A stretch of DNA of 64,000 nucleotides, from assembly GCF_007859205.1 (NCBI RefSeq), contig NZ_VOHP01000002.1, forward strand, positions 1 to 64,000, read 5' to 3'. This document shows positions 8,168 through 17,332 of this stretch, piece after piece. Positions within the stretch are counted from its first letter, which is position 1; each line of letters begins with the position of its first letter. The notes under the pieces are model-generated. The model made no database searches. It was not told the origin of the DNA and saw only the letters and a program-made list of their open reading frames with translations. This DNA is from Streptococcus sp. sy004. GTDB lineage: Bacteria; Bacillota; Bacilli; Lactobacillales; Streptococcaceae. The position numbers and the translations under genes are program-made.

Positions 8168-8194
8168 ACACCTGAGGCTAACTCAGGTGTTTTA
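8168..8194. terminator. bidirectional terminator between rhomboid gene and galU
   Basis: ACACCTGAG (8168-8176) pairs with CTCAGGTGT (8182-8190), flanked by an A run on one side and T run on the other, so it can stop both convergent transcripts. Confidence 0.88.
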
Positions 8195-8195
8195 A

Positions 8196-9104
8196 TTATT
8201 TGCTTTTCTTATCAGATTTTTCTAATTTTTTACCAAGATCAATGATGTATTGTTTTAGGTTATCTTTGACTTGTGGGTGTTTAAGGGCATAATCAATAGA
8301 AGTTGTCATGAAGCCGAACTTATCACCAACATCATAGCGGTTACCCGTAAAGACGCGTGCAAAAACACGTTGCGTTTTGTTAAGGGTATCGATAGCATCA
8401 GTCAATTGAATTTCATTTCCAGCTCCAGGTGCTTGGTTTTCTAGGATATCAAAAATTTCTGGAGTTAATAAGTAACGACCAATGATCGCTAAATCACTTG
8501 GAGCATCTTCTGGTGCTGGTTTTTCGACAAAGGTATCAACACTATAAAGACCGTTAGTTGCTTCGCCATGGGGGGCAATCACACCGTAGGCAGAAACTTC
8601 TTCGTGTGGTACAGGCATAACTGCAATGGTTGAAGCGTGTGTTGTTTCATAGTCATCCATCAATTGTTTGGTTAATGGCACAGCTTTTTCGTCTGTAATG
8701 TCCATCAAATCATCGCCAAGCATAACAACGAATGGTTCGTTACCAACAAAGGCTTTGGCTTGTAAAACGGCATCTCCAAGACCACGAGGATGACTTTGGC
8801 GGATAAAGTGCAAGCGAATCCCAGTTGTTTCATCAACTAATTTGAGCAGGTCATTTTTCCCTTTTTCTTTAAGGTTATACTCCAACTCAAAGTTTGAATC
8901 AAAGTGGTCTTCGATTGAACGCTTAGCCTTACCAGTTACAACAAGAATGTCTTCAATTCCTGATTTTAGGGCTTCTTCAACGATAAACTGAATGGTTGGT
9001 TTATCAACGATAGGAAGCATTTCTTTGGCTAAGGCTTTGGTTGCTGGAAGGAAACGTGTTCCTAAACCAGCAGCAGGGATAACGGCTTTTCTTACTTTTT
9101 TCAT
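8196..9104 (-). CDS. galU: UTP-glucose-1-phosphate uridylyltransferase
   Basis: Makes UDP-glucose for glycolipids, teichoic acid decorations and capsule precursors. 302 residues. The nucleotidyltransferase motif [21 protein letters not shown] lies at the N terminus; [21 protein letters not shown], the metal site MLGDDL and VEKP follow. The Lys-rich C terminus is normal for streptococcal GalU. It lies 21 bp downstream of gpsA and is presumably transcribed with it. Confidence 0.96.
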   Translation of the reverse strand: MKKVRKAVIPAAGLGTRFLPATKALAKEMLPIVDKPTIQFIVEEALKSGIEDILVVTGKAKRSIEDHFDSNFELEYNLKEKGKNDLLKLVDETTGIRLHFIRQSHPRGLGDAVLQAKAFVGNEPFVVMLGDDLMDITDEKAVPLTKQLMDDYETTHASTIAVMPVPHEEVSAYGVIAPHGEATNGLYSVDTFVEKPAPEDAPSDLAIIGRYLLTPEIFDILENQAPGAGNEIQLTDAIDTLNKTQRVFARVFTGNRYDVGDKFGFMTTSIDYALKHPQVKDNLKQYIIDLGKKLEKSDKKSK

Positions 9105-9125
9105 GATTAACTCCTTTAATTTAGT

Positions 9126-10139
9126 TTACCACTCGTTTTCAGGGCGGAATTCATTAGACATCATATTGAGAATAGACGTTTTGATGTCAGCATTTTCATA
9201 GATAACACGATAGATGGCTGTAGTGATTGGCATATAGACACCCAGTTCTTGAGCCAGTTCATAGGCGACCTTAGTGGTTGAAAGACCTTCAATCACCATC
9301 CCCATGTCTTGCTCGATACTAGCTAGGTCTTGACCTTTACCAAGTGCATGTCCTGCTCGCCAGTTACGCGAGTGAACAGAGGTACCTGTGACGATTAAAT
9401 CTCCAACACCAGATAGGCCACTATAGGTTAGAGGATCAGCTCCTAGCTTAACACCTAATCGTGTGATTTCAGCTAGTCCCCTAGTAATGATAGCAGCCTT
9501 AGCATTATCACCATAGCCTAAGCCATGTAAAATACCAGCACCAACGGCAATAATATTTTTTAAGGCACCTGCCGTCTCTACGCCAATGACATCGGTATTG
9601 GTGTAAAGACGGAAGTAGTGATTACTGAAAAGTTTTTGCACATATTTGGCCTGTGTTAAATCTTTAGAGGCTGATGTGATTAAGGTGATATCACGTACAA
9701 TGGTTTCCTCAGCATGACTAGGACCAGATACGACAACAACATCATGACGGAGATGTTTAGGGATTTCTTCTTCTAAAATCTCAGACAGGCGTTTGTGGGT
9801 ATCTGGTTCTAACCCCTTGGAAGCATGCATGATTGTCACTTGATGATCAAGAACTTGAGCCACTTGTTTGGCAACCAAACGGGTAACCTTGGTTGGTACA
9901 ACAAAAAGAACTGCTGTTACTTGATCTAAAGCCTCTTTCAAATCCTTATAGGCTTTGATGTTATCATCTAGAACCACATCCTTAAAATAACGAGTATTGG
10001 TGTGGTTTTGATTGATTTCGTCAATTTGCTCAGGAATGTTTCCCCAAATTCTGACGTCGTGCCCATTGTCATTTAAGACTTGGGCAAGAGCTGTTCCCCA
10101 TGAGCCTGGCCCTAGAACAGCGATACGTTGCTTAGTCAT
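9126..10139 (-). CDS. gpsA: glycerol-3-phosphate dehydrogenase (NAD(P)+)
   Basis: Reduces dihydroxyacetone phosphate to sn-glycerol 3-phosphate for phospholipids and lipoteichoic acid. 337 residues. Rossmann motif [10 protein letters not shown] near the N terminus, [13 protein letters not shown], the catalytic-region lysine in [15 protein letters not shown], and [17 protein letters not shown]-type ribosome site aaggagaaac precedes the start. First gene of the gpsA-galU pair. Confidence 0.97.
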   Translation of the reverse strand: MTKQRIAVLGPGSWGTALAQVLNDNGHDVRIWGNIPEQIDEINQNHTNTRYFKDVVLDDNIKAYKDLKEALDQVTAVLFVVPTKVTRLVAKQVAQVLDHQVTIMHASKGLEPDTHKRLSEILEEEIPKHLRHDVVVVSGPSHAEETIVRDITLITSASKDLTQAKYVQKLFSNHYFRLYTNTDVIGVETAGALKNIIAVGAGILHGLGYGDNAKAAIITRGLAEITRLGVKLGADPLTYSGLSGVGDLIVTGTSVHSRNWRAGHALGKGQDLASIEQDMGMVIEGLSTTKVAYELAQELGVYMPITTAIYRVIYENADIKTSILNMMSNEFRPENEW

Positions 10140-10171
10140 AGTTTCTCCTTTGAGAACATATTGTCTTTTTA

Positions 10172-10180
10172 ATTATATCA
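10172..10180 (-). promoter_or_regulatory. extended -10 promoter of gpsA-galU
   Basis: Read on the minus strand, TGA followed by TATAAT (10177 down to 10172), about 33 bases upstream of gpsA. Confidence 0.6.
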
Positions 10181-10222
10181 TAAAGTAAGCGAATTTACTA
10201 TTGAATGATGCTTTGATAAGTT

Positions 10223-10251
10223 TTGAAATTCAAGTCATTCTTGTGTATAAT
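10223..10251 (+). promoter_or_regulatory. dut promoter
   Basis: TTGAAA (10223-10228), 17 bp, TATAAT (10246-10251). Confidence 0.75.
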
Positions 10252-10275
10252 AAAAAGACTAGAAAAGAGGTTAAT

Positions 10276-10722
10276 ATGACAAAAATTCGTGGTTTTGAGT
10301 TGGTATCGTCTTTCACAAATATAGAGTTATTGCCTAAAAGAGAAACGGCGCAAGCCGCAGGCTATGATTTGAAAGTTGCTAAGGAGATGGTGATTCTTCC
10401 TGGAGAAATTCAGCTAGTTCCAACAGGGGTGAAAGCTTATATGCAGTCAAACGAAGTACTCTATCTCTATGACCGCTCTTCCAATCCTCGTAAAAAAGGC
10501 TTGGTGTTAATCAATTCAGTAGGAGTCATTGACGGCGATTACTATAATAATCCTGCTAATGAGGGTCATATTTTTGCCCAAATGAAAAATATAAGCGATC
10601 AACCAGTCGAGTTGATAGAGGGTGAACGCTTGGTGCAGGCTGTGTTTGCTCCGTTTTTATTGGCTGATAGTGATGTGGCGACTGGTGTTCGAACAGGTGG
10701 CTTTGGCAGTACGGGGTCTTAA
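10276..10722 (+). CDS. dut: dUTP diphosphatase
   Basis: Hydrolyses dUTP to dUMP, keeping uracil out of DNA and feeding thymidylate synthesis. 148 residues with the trimeric dUTPase motifs in order: AAGYDLKVA, YDRSSNPRKKGL, GVIDGDYYNNP, GERLVQAVF and the C-terminal TGVRTGGFGSTGS. ATG 10276 follows a GAGG ribosome site and its promoter; an open frame back to 10201 would swallow that promoter and is rejected. It is followed by radA after 21 bp. Confidence 0.95.
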   Translation: MTKIRGFELVSSFTNIELLPKRETAQAAGYDLKVAKEMVILPGEIQLVPTGVKAYMQSNEVLYLYDRSSNPRKKGLVLINSVGVIDGDYYNNPANEGHIFAQMKNISDQPVELIEGERLVQAVFAPFLLADSDVATGVRTGGFGSTGS

Positions 10723-10743
10723 TTGATTAAGGGGAGATAGGCT

Positions 10744-12105
10744 ATGGCTAAGAAAAAAATGACATTTATTTGTCAAGAATGTGGCTACCATTCGCCCAAG
10801 TACTTAGGTCGTTGTCCTAATTGTTCGGAATGGTCGTCTTTTGTTGAAGAAGTTGAAGTAGCTGAAGTTAAGAATGCGCGTGTGTCTTTAACTGGCGAAA
10901 AAACTAAGCCTATGAAGTTAAATGAAGTAGATTCCATTCGGGTCAAACGGACGAAAACTGAAATGGATGAATTTAACCGTGTGCTTGGTGGTGGCGTTGT
11001 TCCAGGTAGTTTGGTTTTAATTGGGGGAGATCCAGGTATTGGTAAATCTACCCTACTCCTACAAGTGTCTGCTCAACTAGCTGATCAAGGCATAGTATTG
11101 TATGTTTCTGGGGAAGAGTCTGCCCAGCAAATCAAACTCCGTAGCGAACGTTTGGGTAAGATTGACAATGATTTTTACCTTTACGCTGAAACCAATATGC
11201 AGAGTGTGCGAGCAGAAATTGAAAAATTGAAGCCAGATTTCTTGGTTATTGATTCCATTCAGACCATTATGAGCCCAGAAATTTCAGGAGTTCAGGGTTC
11301 TGTTAGTCAAGTTCGAGAAGTGACGGCAGAGCTGATGCAGCTAGCGAAAACAAATAATCTTGCCATTTTTATTGTTGGCCATGTCACTAAAGAAGGCACT
11401 TTGGCAGGCCCTCGGATGCTGGAACACATGGTGGATACGGTGCTTTATTTTGAAGGAGAGCGCCATCATACTTTTAGAATTTTACGAGCAGTTAAAAATC
11501 GTTTTGGTTCGACAAATGAGATTGGAATTTTTGAAATGCAATCAAGTGGCTTGGTTGAGGTGTTAAATCCAAGTCAAGTGTTTTTGGAAGAGCGTTTGGA
11601 CGGAGCAACTGGTTCAGCTATTGTTGTGACCATGGAGGGCACTCGTCCTATTTTGGCAGAGGTGCAGGCCTTAGTGACGCCGACTGTTTTTGGCAATGCC
11701 AAGCGAACCACTACTGGTTTGGATTTCAATCGTGTGAGTTTAATTATGGCAGTTTTGGAAAAACGTTGTGGCTTGTTACTACAAAATCAAGATGCCTATC
11801 TGAAGTCAGCAGGTGGTGTCAAACTAGATGAACCAGCCATTGACTTAGCTGTTGCAGTAGCGATTGCGTCCAGCTATAAAGAGCAACCAACCAATCCTCA
11901 AGAAGCTTTTATTGGAGAAATTGGTCTGACAGGTGAGATTCGTCGAGTGACACGTATCGAACAACGTATCAATGAAGCAGCTAAACTAGGCTTTACAAAG
12001 ATTTATGCTCCGAAAAATTCATTAACAGGTATTGAGATTCCAAAAGGGATTCAAGTGATTGGTGTGGCAAGAGTCAAGGACGTTTTGACCCAAGTGTTTA
12101 ATTAA
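10744..12105 (+). CDS. radA: DNA repair protein RadA
   Basis: RadA is a RecA-like helicase that extends D-loops in recombination and transformation. 453 residues: N-terminal zinc finger CQECG...CPNCSEW (about 10-29), Walker [10 protein letters not shown] (about 95-103), the RadA-specific [15 protein letters not shown], and a C-terminal Lon-like domain (about 290-453). Cotranscription with dut is likely. It ends at a bidirectional terminator. Confidence 0.97.
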   Translation: MAKKKMTFICQECGYHSPKYLGRCPNCSEWSSFVEEVEVAEVKNARVSLTGEKTKPMKLNEVDSIRVKRTKTEMDEFNRVLGGGVVPGSLVLIGGDPGIGKSTLLLQVSAQLADQGIVLYVSGEESAQQIKLRSERLGKIDNDFYLYAETNMQSVRAEIEKLKPDFLVIDSIQTIMSPEISGVQGSVSQVREVTAELMQLAKTNNLAIFIVGHVTKEGTLAGPRMLEHMVDTVLYFEGERHHTFRILRAVKNRFGSTNEIGIFEMQSSGLVEVLNPSQVFLEERLDGATGSAIVVTMEGTRPILAEVQALVTPTVFGNAKRTTTGLDFNRVSLIMAVLEKRCGLLLQNQDAYLKSAGGVKLDEPAIDLAVAVAIASSYKEQPTNPQEAFIGEIGLTGEIRRVTRIEQRINEAAKLGFTKIYAPKNSLTGIEIPKGIQVIGVARVKDVLTQVFN

Positions 12106-12108
12106 AAA

Positions 12109-12139
12109 AATCTGTTGGTATTTTCCAACAGATTTTTTT
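12109..12139. terminator. bidirectional terminator radA / formate-nitrite channel
   Basis: AATCTGTTGG (12109-12118) pairs with CCAACAGATT (12125-12134), with A and T runs flanking. Confidence 0.88.
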
Positions 12140-12140
12140 G

Positions 12141-12953
12141 TTAATCCACATAGATTTCTGATGAGTTATTAAGCCAGCTATAAAGTAAGCCAATAATGAG
12201 ACCACCACCGATATAGTTACCTAGTCCAGCAAAGAAAAGATTGGAAAGGACACTAGCAACGGTCATGCCCTCAACAGGTCCACCGTTGGCAAAGAAGGCT
12301 AGTGGGAAAGAAACGAAGTTGGCGATAACGTGTTCAAAACCAAGAAAGGCAAAGATGTAAATGATAAAAATCATTGAAAAGACCTTGCCAATATCATCTT
12401 TCATTCGTAGGGCAACAAAAACAGCAGTATTAACAACGATATTGGCAAAAATTCCTTCAATCAATTGGGTCATCGGAGATTTAGCTAGTTTAGCACTAAC
12501 AGCTTCAAAGAGATAGTTGTCAGGAGCAAGGTGGTTAAACGGTGTTGTTTTTGACATGAGCCAAGAAAACAAAAGAGCCCCGACTAAGTTAAAGAAGATA
12601 CAGGTCACAAGGATTTTCCCTGCTGTTAAAAGACGCAATTTTTTATTGTAAACAGCACTGGTCATATACATCATGTTAGAAGTACCCAATTCAGCATTCA
12701 TATAGACAATTATCACCAGCGACCAGCTAAACATAAAGGCAAAAAGGAATTTACCAGAATGTGGCACGAGATTATCGCTATATGAGGCGATATAAAAGGC
12801 AACAGCTGTTCCCAAGGTTAAAAACATGGTTGCTAGCATAGACCTCACAGCATATTTGAGGTAATTATGACGTGACAGGTCGTCTTTTTTTTCGATACTC
12901 TTAGCAAGGTTGTTAATCAATTCACTGTTATAACCAGTGTAGTTGTTTTTCAT
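12141..12953 (-). CDS. formate/nitrite transporter (FNT) family channel
   Basis: 270 residues with six membrane helices of the FNT fold, a pentameric channel for formate and other small monocarboxylates. Family-like stretches: SYSDNLVPHSGKF, AELGTSNMMYM, ANIVVNTAVFVALRM, GFEHVIANFV (the helix with the conserved FEH region) and GGGLIIGLLYSW. In mixed-acid-fermenting streptococci formate from pyruvate formate-lyase is the expected substrate. That is inference; no pfl gene lies nearby. It is a single-gene unit with a TGT-TATAAT extended -10 (12998 down to 12990). Confidence 0.85.
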   Translation of the reverse strand: MKNNYTGYNSELINNLAKSIEKKDDLSRHNYLKYAVRSMLATMFLTLGTAVAFYIASYSDNLVPHSGKFLFAFMFSWSLVIIVYMNAELGTSNMMYMTSAVYNKKLRLLTAGKILVTCIFFNLVGALLFSWLMSKTTPFNHLAPDNYLFEAVSAKLAKSPMTQLIEGIFANIVVNTAVFVALRMKDDIGKVFSMIFIIYIFAFLGFEHVIANFVSFPLAFFANGGPVEGMTVASVLSNLFFAGLGNYIGGGLIIGLLYSWLNNSSEIYVD

Positions 12954-13050
12954 CTCTATTCTCCTATTTTATTTTGATAAAGCATAGCTATTATAACATA
13001 TTTGCTAAGGAGAAAAAGATGATTTAGTAAAAAACTTCACATTTTTATAA

Positions 13051-13064
13051 AGTTAACGTTTTCA
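13051..13064. promoter_or_regulatory. candidate cre (CcpA) site
   Basis: AGTTAACGTTTTCA matches the cre consensus TGWAANCGNTNWCA at all but two positions. It lies between the divergent FNT channel and gltX, roughly 65-80 bp upstream of the predicted FNT start. Chance matches of this quality are common, so this is tentative. Confidence 0.35.
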
Positions 13065-13125
13065 TAGAAAAAATGAAAAAGTCTCAATTAAAGAGAGATT
13101 AGAAAGGTTTGTTTTTCGCCATTTA

Positions 13126-13134
13126 TGATATAAT
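13126..13134 (+). promoter_or_regulatory. extended -10 promoter of gltX
   Basis: TGA followed by TATAAT (13129-13134). A short hairpin GGTCT-t-AGACC (about 13157-13167) lies in the leader. No T-box specifier or antiterminator is apparent. Confidence 0.6.
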
Positions 13135-13186
13135 GAAATGGATTGAACTATTAGAGGTCTTAGACCCTCAATAACAGGAGAGTAAA

Positions 13187-14644
13187 ATGTCAAAACCAAT
13201 TCGTGTGCGTTACGCACCAAGTCCAACGGGTTTGCTTCATATTGGTAATGCCCGTACTGCTTTGTTTAATTATCTCTATGCCCGTCATCATGGTGGTCAA
13301 TTTATCATTCGTATTGAAGACACAGATCGTAAACGTCATGTTGAAGATGGTGAGCGCTCGCAACTAGAAAATCTACGCTGGTTGGGGATTGATTGGGATG
13401 AAAGCCCAGAAACTCATGAACAATACCGTCAATCAGAACGCCTAGCAATCTATCAGCAATATGTAGATGAACTTTTAGAAAAGGGATTGGCTTACAAATC
13501 TTATGTGACTGAAGAAGAACTGGCTGCTGAGCGTGAGCGTCAAGAGGCCGCTGGAGAAACCCCACGTTACGTCAATGAGTTTTTAGGCATGACGGAAACG
13601 GAAAAAGCAGCCTACATTGCTGAACGTGAAGCTAAGGGGGTTATCCCAACCGTTCGTTTGGCTGTCAATGAATCTGGTATTTATAAATGGACAGATATGG
13701 TCAAGGGTGAAATTGAGTTTGAAGGTGGCAACATTGGTGGTGATTGGGTGATTCAGAAAAAAGATGGCTACCCAACTTATAATTTTGCCGTGGTTGTTGA
13801 TGATCATCTGATGGAAATTTCTCATGTTATCCGAGGAGATGACCATATCGCTAATACACCTAAGCAGTTGATGATTTATGAGGCCCTTGGTTGGGAAGCT
13901 CCAGAATTTGGGCACATGACCTTGATTATCAATTCTGAAACCGGTAAAAAATTGTCAAAACGTGACACAAACACTTTGCAATTTATTGAAGATTATCGTA
14001 AGAAAGGCTACCTGCCTGAAGCAGTCTTTAACTTTATCTCACTATTGGGTTGGAACCCAGGTGGTGAAGAAGAAATCTTCTCTCGTCAAGAGTTGATTGA
14101 GCTATTTGATGAAAATCGTTTGAGCAAGTCACCAGCAGCTTTTGATCAGAAAAAAATGGATTGGATGAGCAATGACTACATCAAAAAAGCTGATTCAGCT
14201 AAGATTTTTGATATGGCTAAGCCTTATCTTGAAGAGGCAGGTCGTTTCACAGATAAAGCAGCTGATATGGTGGCTCTTTATCAACCACAATTAAATTCTG
14301 TTGATGAAATTGTAGGCTTGACGGATCTTTTCTTTACAGAGTTCCCAACTTTATCTGAACAAGCCAAAGAAGTTATGGCGGCTGAAACAGTTCCAACAGT
14401 TCTAACTAACTTTAAGGAAAAACTAAGTCAGTTGTCATCAGAAGAATTTTTGGCAGACAATATTGCCCCACAAATCAAGGCAGTTCAAAAAGAAACAGGA
14501 ATCAAAGGGAAAAATCTCTTCATGCCAATTCGTATTGCAGTTTCAGGTGAAATGCATGGTCCAGACCTACCAAATACGATCTATTTGTTGGGTCAAGAGA
14601 AATCAATCCAACACCTAGAACAAATGCTAGCAAAAATTAGCTAG
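13187..14644 (+). CDS. gltX: glutamate-tRNA ligase
   Basis: Class I aminoacyl-tRNA synthetase charging tRNA-Glu. It is nondiscriminating in this group, also charging tRNA-Gln. 485 residues. HIGH-type motif [15 protein letters not shown] near the N terminus, [12 protein letters not shown], and KLSKRD as the KMSKS motif near residue 254. gatCAB at 42407-45608 supplies the amidotransferase that corrects the misacylated tRNA, and no glnS is seen in the window. Confidence 0.97.
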   Translation: MSKPIRVRYAPSPTGLLHIGNARTALFNYLYARHHGGQFIIRIEDTDRKRHVEDGERSQLENLRWLGIDWDESPETHEQYRQSERLAIYQQYVDELLEKGLAYKSYVTEEELAAERERQEAAGETPRYVNEFLGMTETEKAAYIAEREAKGVIPTVRLAVNESGIYKWTDMVKGEIEFEGGNIGGDWVIQKKDGYPTYNFAVVVDDHLMEISHVIRGDDHIANTPKQLMIYEALGWEAPEFGHMTLIINSETGKKLSKRDTNTLQFIEDYRKKGYLPEAVFNFISLLGWNPGGEEEIFSRQELIELFDENRLSKSPAAFDQKKMDWMSNDYIKKADSAKIFDMAKPYLEEAGRFTDKAADMVALYQPQLNSVDEIVGLTDLFFTEFPTLSEQAKEVMAAETVPTVLTNFKEKLSQLSSEEFLADNIAPQIKAVQKETGIKGKNLFMPIRIAVSGEMHGPDLPNTIYLLGQEKSIQHLEQMLAKIS

Positions 14645-14651
14645 TTTTAGA

Positions 14652-14677
14652 GGCACTTCCAAAGGAAGTGTCCTTTT
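14652..14677 (+). terminator. terminator after gltX
   Basis: GCACTTCC and GGAAGTGT form a hairpin with an AAA loop, followed by CCTTTTTT. Confidence 0.82.
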
Positions 14678-14694
14678 TTGACGTATAATCTGAC

Positions 14695-14723
14695 TTGCTA
14701 AAAAGGATAAGTCATGGTAAAAT
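14695..14723 (+). promoter_or_regulatory. promoter of rpmG-secE-nusG
   Basis: TTGCTA (14695-14700), 17 bp, TAAAAT (14718-14723) with an upstream TGG extension. Confidence 0.7.
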
Positions 14724-14741
14724 GTAGGTTACGGAGGCGTT

Positions 14742-14894
14742 ATGGCACAAAAAAAAGCGAGTTTAGCCTGTGTTGATTGCGGTAGTCGAAACTATTCGAT
14801 TGGTTTAAGTAGCAATCCTAAGATGACACGGTTAGAAGTTAATAAATTTTGTAAACATTGTAAAAAGTACACCTTACACAAGGAAACAAGATAA
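14742..14894 (+). CDS. rpmG: 50S ribosomal protein L33
   Basis: A 50-residue protein beginning [18 protein letters not shown] and ending [13 protein letters not shown]. The four cysteines (C10, C13, C37, C40) make it a zinc-binding C+ paralogue of L33. The cysteine-free type replaces it under zinc limitation in other Firmicutes. ATG 14742 has the site ACGGAGG. It forms the streptococcal rpmG-secE-nusG operon. Confidence 0.93.
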   Translation: MAQKKASLACVDCGSRNYSIGLSSNPKMTRLEVNKFCKHCKKYTLHKETR

Positions 14895-14906
14895 AAGGAG
14901 AATGGT

Positions 14907-15077
14907 GTGAAATTCAGTATTTTTAAGGTTTTGAAAGATACCAGCTGGCCAGATCGCAAACAACGTTGGAAGGATTTCTTGTCAGTCATTGAATACACAG
15001 CGTTTTTTGCTTTGATTATTTTTATCTTTGATAAGTTATTATCATTGGGTATTCTTGATTTAATTAAACGATTTTAA
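14907..15077 (+). CDS. secE: preprotein translocase subunit SecE
   Basis: A 56-residue protein with a short basic cytoplasmic part (KDTSWPDRKQRWKD) and one membrane helix (about 30-46). This is the minimal SecE of Gram-positives, which clamps SecY. The GTG start at 14907 follows AAAGGAG at 14895-14900; the nearby ATG at 14902 meets TGA after two codons. It lies between rpmG and nusG. A weak hairpin (AAAAAGT 15091-15097, ACTTTTT 15105-15111) lies before nusG. Confidence 0.92.
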   Translation: MKFSIFKVLKDTSWPDRKQRWKDFLSVIEYTAFFALIIFIFDKLLSLGILDLIKRF

Positions 15078-15129
15078 TCAAAGGGACAGTAAAAAGTTAG
15101 TCTGACTTTTTCTGATGAAAGGATAAAAA

Positions 15130-15672
15130 ATGTTAGATAGTTTTGATAAGGGCTGGTTTGTTTTACAGACCTATTCAGGTTATGAAAATAAGGTAAAAGA
15201 AAACCTAATTCAGCGAGCTCAAACTTATAATATGTTGGAAAACATCTTGCGTGTTGAGATTCCAACTCAGACAGTGAATGTTGAAAAAAATGGTCAAACC
15301 AAGGAAGTGGAAGAAAATCGCTTTCCAGGTTATGTTTTGGTTGAGATGGTCATGACAGACGAGGCATGGTTTGTGGTGCGTAACACACCAAATGTCACAG
15401 GTTTTGTGGGGTCACATGGTAACCGTTCAAAACCAACACCATTATTGGAAGAAGAGATTCGTTCGATTCTCTTGTCAATGGGTCAAACGATTGATGTGAT
15501 TGATACCAATATCAAGGTAGGAGATACCGTACAAATCATTGATGGTGCCTTTATGGGACAAGAAGGTCGAGTTATCGAGATTGAAAATAACAAAGTGAAA
15601 ATCATGATTAGCATGTTTGGTTCAGAAACCCAAGCTGAACTAGGCCTATATCAGATTGCTGAAATCAATTAA
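15130..15672 (+). CDS. nusG: transcription termination/antitermination factor NusG
   Basis: NusG binds RNA polymerase and modulates pausing and termination. 180 residues. NGN domain with GWFVLQTYSGYENKVKENL and the signature FPGYVLVEMVMTDEAWFVVRNTPNVTGFVG, then the KOW motif VGDTVQIIDGAFMGQEGRVIEI (about 128-150). It is the third gene of the operon and ends at a strong terminator. Confidence 0.97.
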   Translation: MLDSFDKGWFVLQTYSGYENKVKENLIQRAQTYNMLENILRVEIPTQTVNVEKNGQTKEVEENRFPGYVLVEMVMTDEAWFVVRNTPNVTGFVGSHGNRSKPTPLLEEEIRSILLSMGQTIDVIDTNIKVGDTVQIIDGAFMGQEGRVIEIENNKVKIMISMFGSETQAELGLYQIAEIN

Positions 15673-15680
15673 AGGTTAAG

Positions 15681-15711
15681 TAACAGGACACGGATGTCCT
15701 GTTATTTTTTA
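15681..15711 (+). terminator. terminator after nusG
   Basis: A 10-bp perfect stem, TAACAGGACA (15681-15690) with TGTCCTGTTA (15695-15704), CGGA loop and a T run. Confidence 0.92.
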
Positions 15712-15754
15712 TTTTCTTTGCTATACTAAAGTTGTAAGAAATAAAGTCTAGGAG

Positions 15755-15973
15755 ATGTCTTATGTTAAAAAACAAGAAAGTGATACTCTTATTTGGTTTG
15801 GTTTATTGGCATTAAGAGTAGTTTTGTCCTTACTTGAAACCTTGAAAAATTTTGGAGTCGTAACATTAAAGAGTTCTCAAAATTTAATGACTTTGTCAGA
15901 TTACTTGTCAATGCCGATTTTATTGCTGATTATTTATATCGCCTATGACCACTATCGTTCAGAAAAGAGATAG
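15755..15973 (+). CDS. small hypothetical membrane protein
   Basis: An open frame of 72 residues with two hydrophobic segments (about 12-30 and 50-66) and a basic C terminus YDHYRSEKR. I do not recognise the family. The start is problematic: TAGGAG abuts ATG 15755 with no spacing, while the better-spaced ATG at 15762 is in another frame and stops after 17 codons. It could be a real small membrane protein with a start I have not placed, or a decayed one. It stands between the nusG terminator and the str promoter. Confidence 0.5.
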   Translation: MSYVKKQESDTLIWFGLLALRVVLSLLETLKNFGVVTLKSSQNLMTLSDYLSMPILLLIIYIAYDHYRSEKR

Positions 15974-16027
15974 TCAGGATGTCATCACTATTTCTTAAAA
16001 ATCCCACTCATTTTTAGGTAAATATCC

Positions 16028-16056
16028 TTGACAAGTTAGAGCCGTCGTGCTAAGAT
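16028..16056 (+). promoter_or_regulatory. str operon (rpsL) promoter
   Basis: Consensus TTGACA (16028-16033), 17 bp, TAAGAT (16051-16056). The predicted start near 16063 leaves a leader of about 130 nt before rpsL. Confidence 0.85.
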
Positions 16057-16062
16057 AATGGG

Positions 16063-16192
16063 AGTACTTTTTACTTTTGGTCTCTCCAAAGTGTACAGAG
16101 ACGTGCTGACAAATAGTTGCAAAGTACACACTGTTCTAGACTGTCACCAAGTGCTAGAACAACCAAAAATAAAATCTTACAGGAGAATGTAG
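16063..16192 (+). promoter_or_regulatory. structured 5' leader of rpsL-rpsG
   Basis: Several perfect complementary segments lie in this untranslated leader: GTCTCT 16080-16085 with AGAGAC 16097-16102; TTTGG 16076-16080 with CCAAA 16086-16090; GTACTTT 16064-16070 with AAAGTAC 16121-16127; GTGTAC 16091-16096 with GTACAC 16124-16129; GTTCTAG 16133-16139 with CTAGAAC 16154-16160. Some exclude one another, as expected of a switch. Autogenous control by a ribosomal protein is a plausible inference, not shown. Confidence 0.5.
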
Positions 16193-16606
16193 ATGCCTAC
16201 AATTAACCAGTTGGTACGTAAACCACGTAAATCTAAAGTAGAAAAATCTAAATCACCAGCTTTGAACGTTGGTTACAACAGCCATAAAAAAGTTCAAACT
16301 AACGTGTCATCACCACAAAAACGTGGAGTTGCAACTCGTGTTGGAACAATGACACCTAAAAAACCTAACTCTGCCCTTCGTAAATTTGCCCGTGTACGTT
16401 TGAGCAACCTTATCGAAGTAACTGCTTACATCCCAGGTATCGGCCACAACTTGCAAGAGCATAGCGTGGTACTTATCCGTGGTGGACGTGTAAAAGACCT
16501 TCCAGGGGTACGTTACCATATCGTTCGTGGTGCACTTGATACAGCAGGTGTTGCTGACCGTAAGCAAGGCCGTTCTAAATACGGTGCAAAACGTCCTAAA
16601 GGATAA
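16193..16606 (+). CDS. rpsL: 30S ribosomal protein S12
   Basis: Universal decoding-centre protein, 137 residues. [19 protein letters not shown] carries the loop around Lys/Pro where streptomycin resistance arises (PKKPNS, and [16 protein letters not shown] further on). RBS CAGGAGA. First gene of the str operon with rpsG 20 bp downstream. Codon use is strongly biased to highly expressed types (CGT, GGT, AAC), unlike the neighbouring genes. Confidence 0.98.
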   Translation: MPTINQLVRKPRKSKVEKSKSPALNVGYNSHKKVQTNVSSPQKRGVATRVGTMTPKKPNSALRKFARVRLSNLIEVTAYIPGIGHNLQEHSVVLIRGGRVKDLPGVRYHIVRGALDTAGVADRKQGRSKYGAKRPKG

Positions 16607-16626
16607 TAGAAGGGAGATAAGAAAAT

Positions 16627-17097
16627 ATGAGTCGTAAAAATAGAGCGCCTAAGCGCGAAGTATTGGCAGATCCATTGTACAATTCACAACTTGTAACACG
16701 TCTTATCAACCGTGTTATGCTTGATGGAAAACGTGGAGTAGCAGCAAGCATCGTTTACGGTGCCTTTGAACAAATCGCTGAAGCAACTGGTGAAAACGCA
16801 CTTGAAGTTTTTGAAACAGCTATGGAAAACATCATGCCTGTTCTTGAAGTTCGTGCACGCCGTGTTGGTGGTTCTAACTACCAAGTTCCAGTTGAAGTTC
16901 GTCCAGAGCGTCGTACAACATTAGGTCTTCGTTGGTTGGTCAATGCATCACGTTTGCGTGGTGAACACACGATGAAAGACCGTTTGGCTAAAGAAATCAT
17001 GGATGCTGCTAACAACACTGGTGCGTCTGTTAAAAAACGTGAAGACACTCACAAAATGGCAGAAGCAAACCGTGCATTCGCACACTTCCGCTGGTAA
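16627..17097 (+). CDS. rpsG: 30S ribosomal protein S7
   Basis: 156-residue primary 16S rRNA-binding protein nucleating the 30S head. It begins [20 protein letters not shown] and contains [24 protein letters not shown] and the C-terminal [14 protein letters not shown]. Cotranscribed with rpsL. In enterobacteria S7 is the autogenous repressor of this operon, which is relevant to the structured leader upstream. A terminator separates it from fusA, so fusA has its own promoter here. Confidence 0.98.
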   Translation: MSRKNRAPKREVLADPLYNSQLVTRLINRVMLDGKRGVAASIVYGAFEQIAEATGENALEVFETAMENIMPVLEVRARRVGGSNYQVPVEVRPERRTTLGLRWLVNASRLRGEHTMKDRLAKEIMDAANNTGASVKKREDTHKMAEANRAFAHFRW

Positions 17098-17123
17098 GAA
17101 TAAGAGGTTTAAGACGATTAAAA

Positions 17124-17167
17124 GACAATTTCAAAAAGTTGATAATAACCAATCTTTTCAAATTGTC
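17124..17167 (+). other. long imperfect hairpin between rpsG and fusA
   Basis: GACAATTT (17124-17131) is perfectly complementary to AAATTGTC (17160-17167). After one C.C mismatch the pairing continues with AAAA/TTTT and TTG/CAA around an 8-base loop. No T run follows, so it is not an ordinary terminator. It may protect the rpsL-rpsG 3' end or be a processing site. The function is unknown. Confidence 0.5.
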
Positions 17168-17251
17168 AGTCTTTACTCAAGCTGGAGGTTTGTTCTCAAA
17201 TTAAATAGCATTTGAGTTGAAGCATCTGGTTAAGATTTAAGAAATAGCAAG

Positions 17252-17279
17252 AACGGGTAGGTCCTGCCTATCCGTTTTT
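17252..17279 (+). terminator. terminator after rpsL-rpsG
   Basis: ACGGGTAGG with CCTATCCGT (one G.T pair), loop TCCTG, then TTTTT. Confidence 0.85.
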
Positions 17280-17289
17280 GACAAATTTA

Positions 17290-17298
17290 TGCTATAAT
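17290..17298 (+). promoter_or_regulatory. extended -10 promoter of fusA
   Basis: TGC followed by TATAAT (17293-17298). A TTGACA at 17278-17283 is only 9 bp upstream of the -10 and therefore too close to serve as its -35. Confidence 0.6.
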
Positions 17299-17332
17299 AA
17301 AAAAGTAAATAAAAATTTATTAGGAGAAACTA

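Noticed and set aside
17278-17298. TTGACA with TATAAT as the fusA promoter
   Set aside because: The spacer is only 9 bp. The extended -10 (TGC-TATAAT) is the more credible element.
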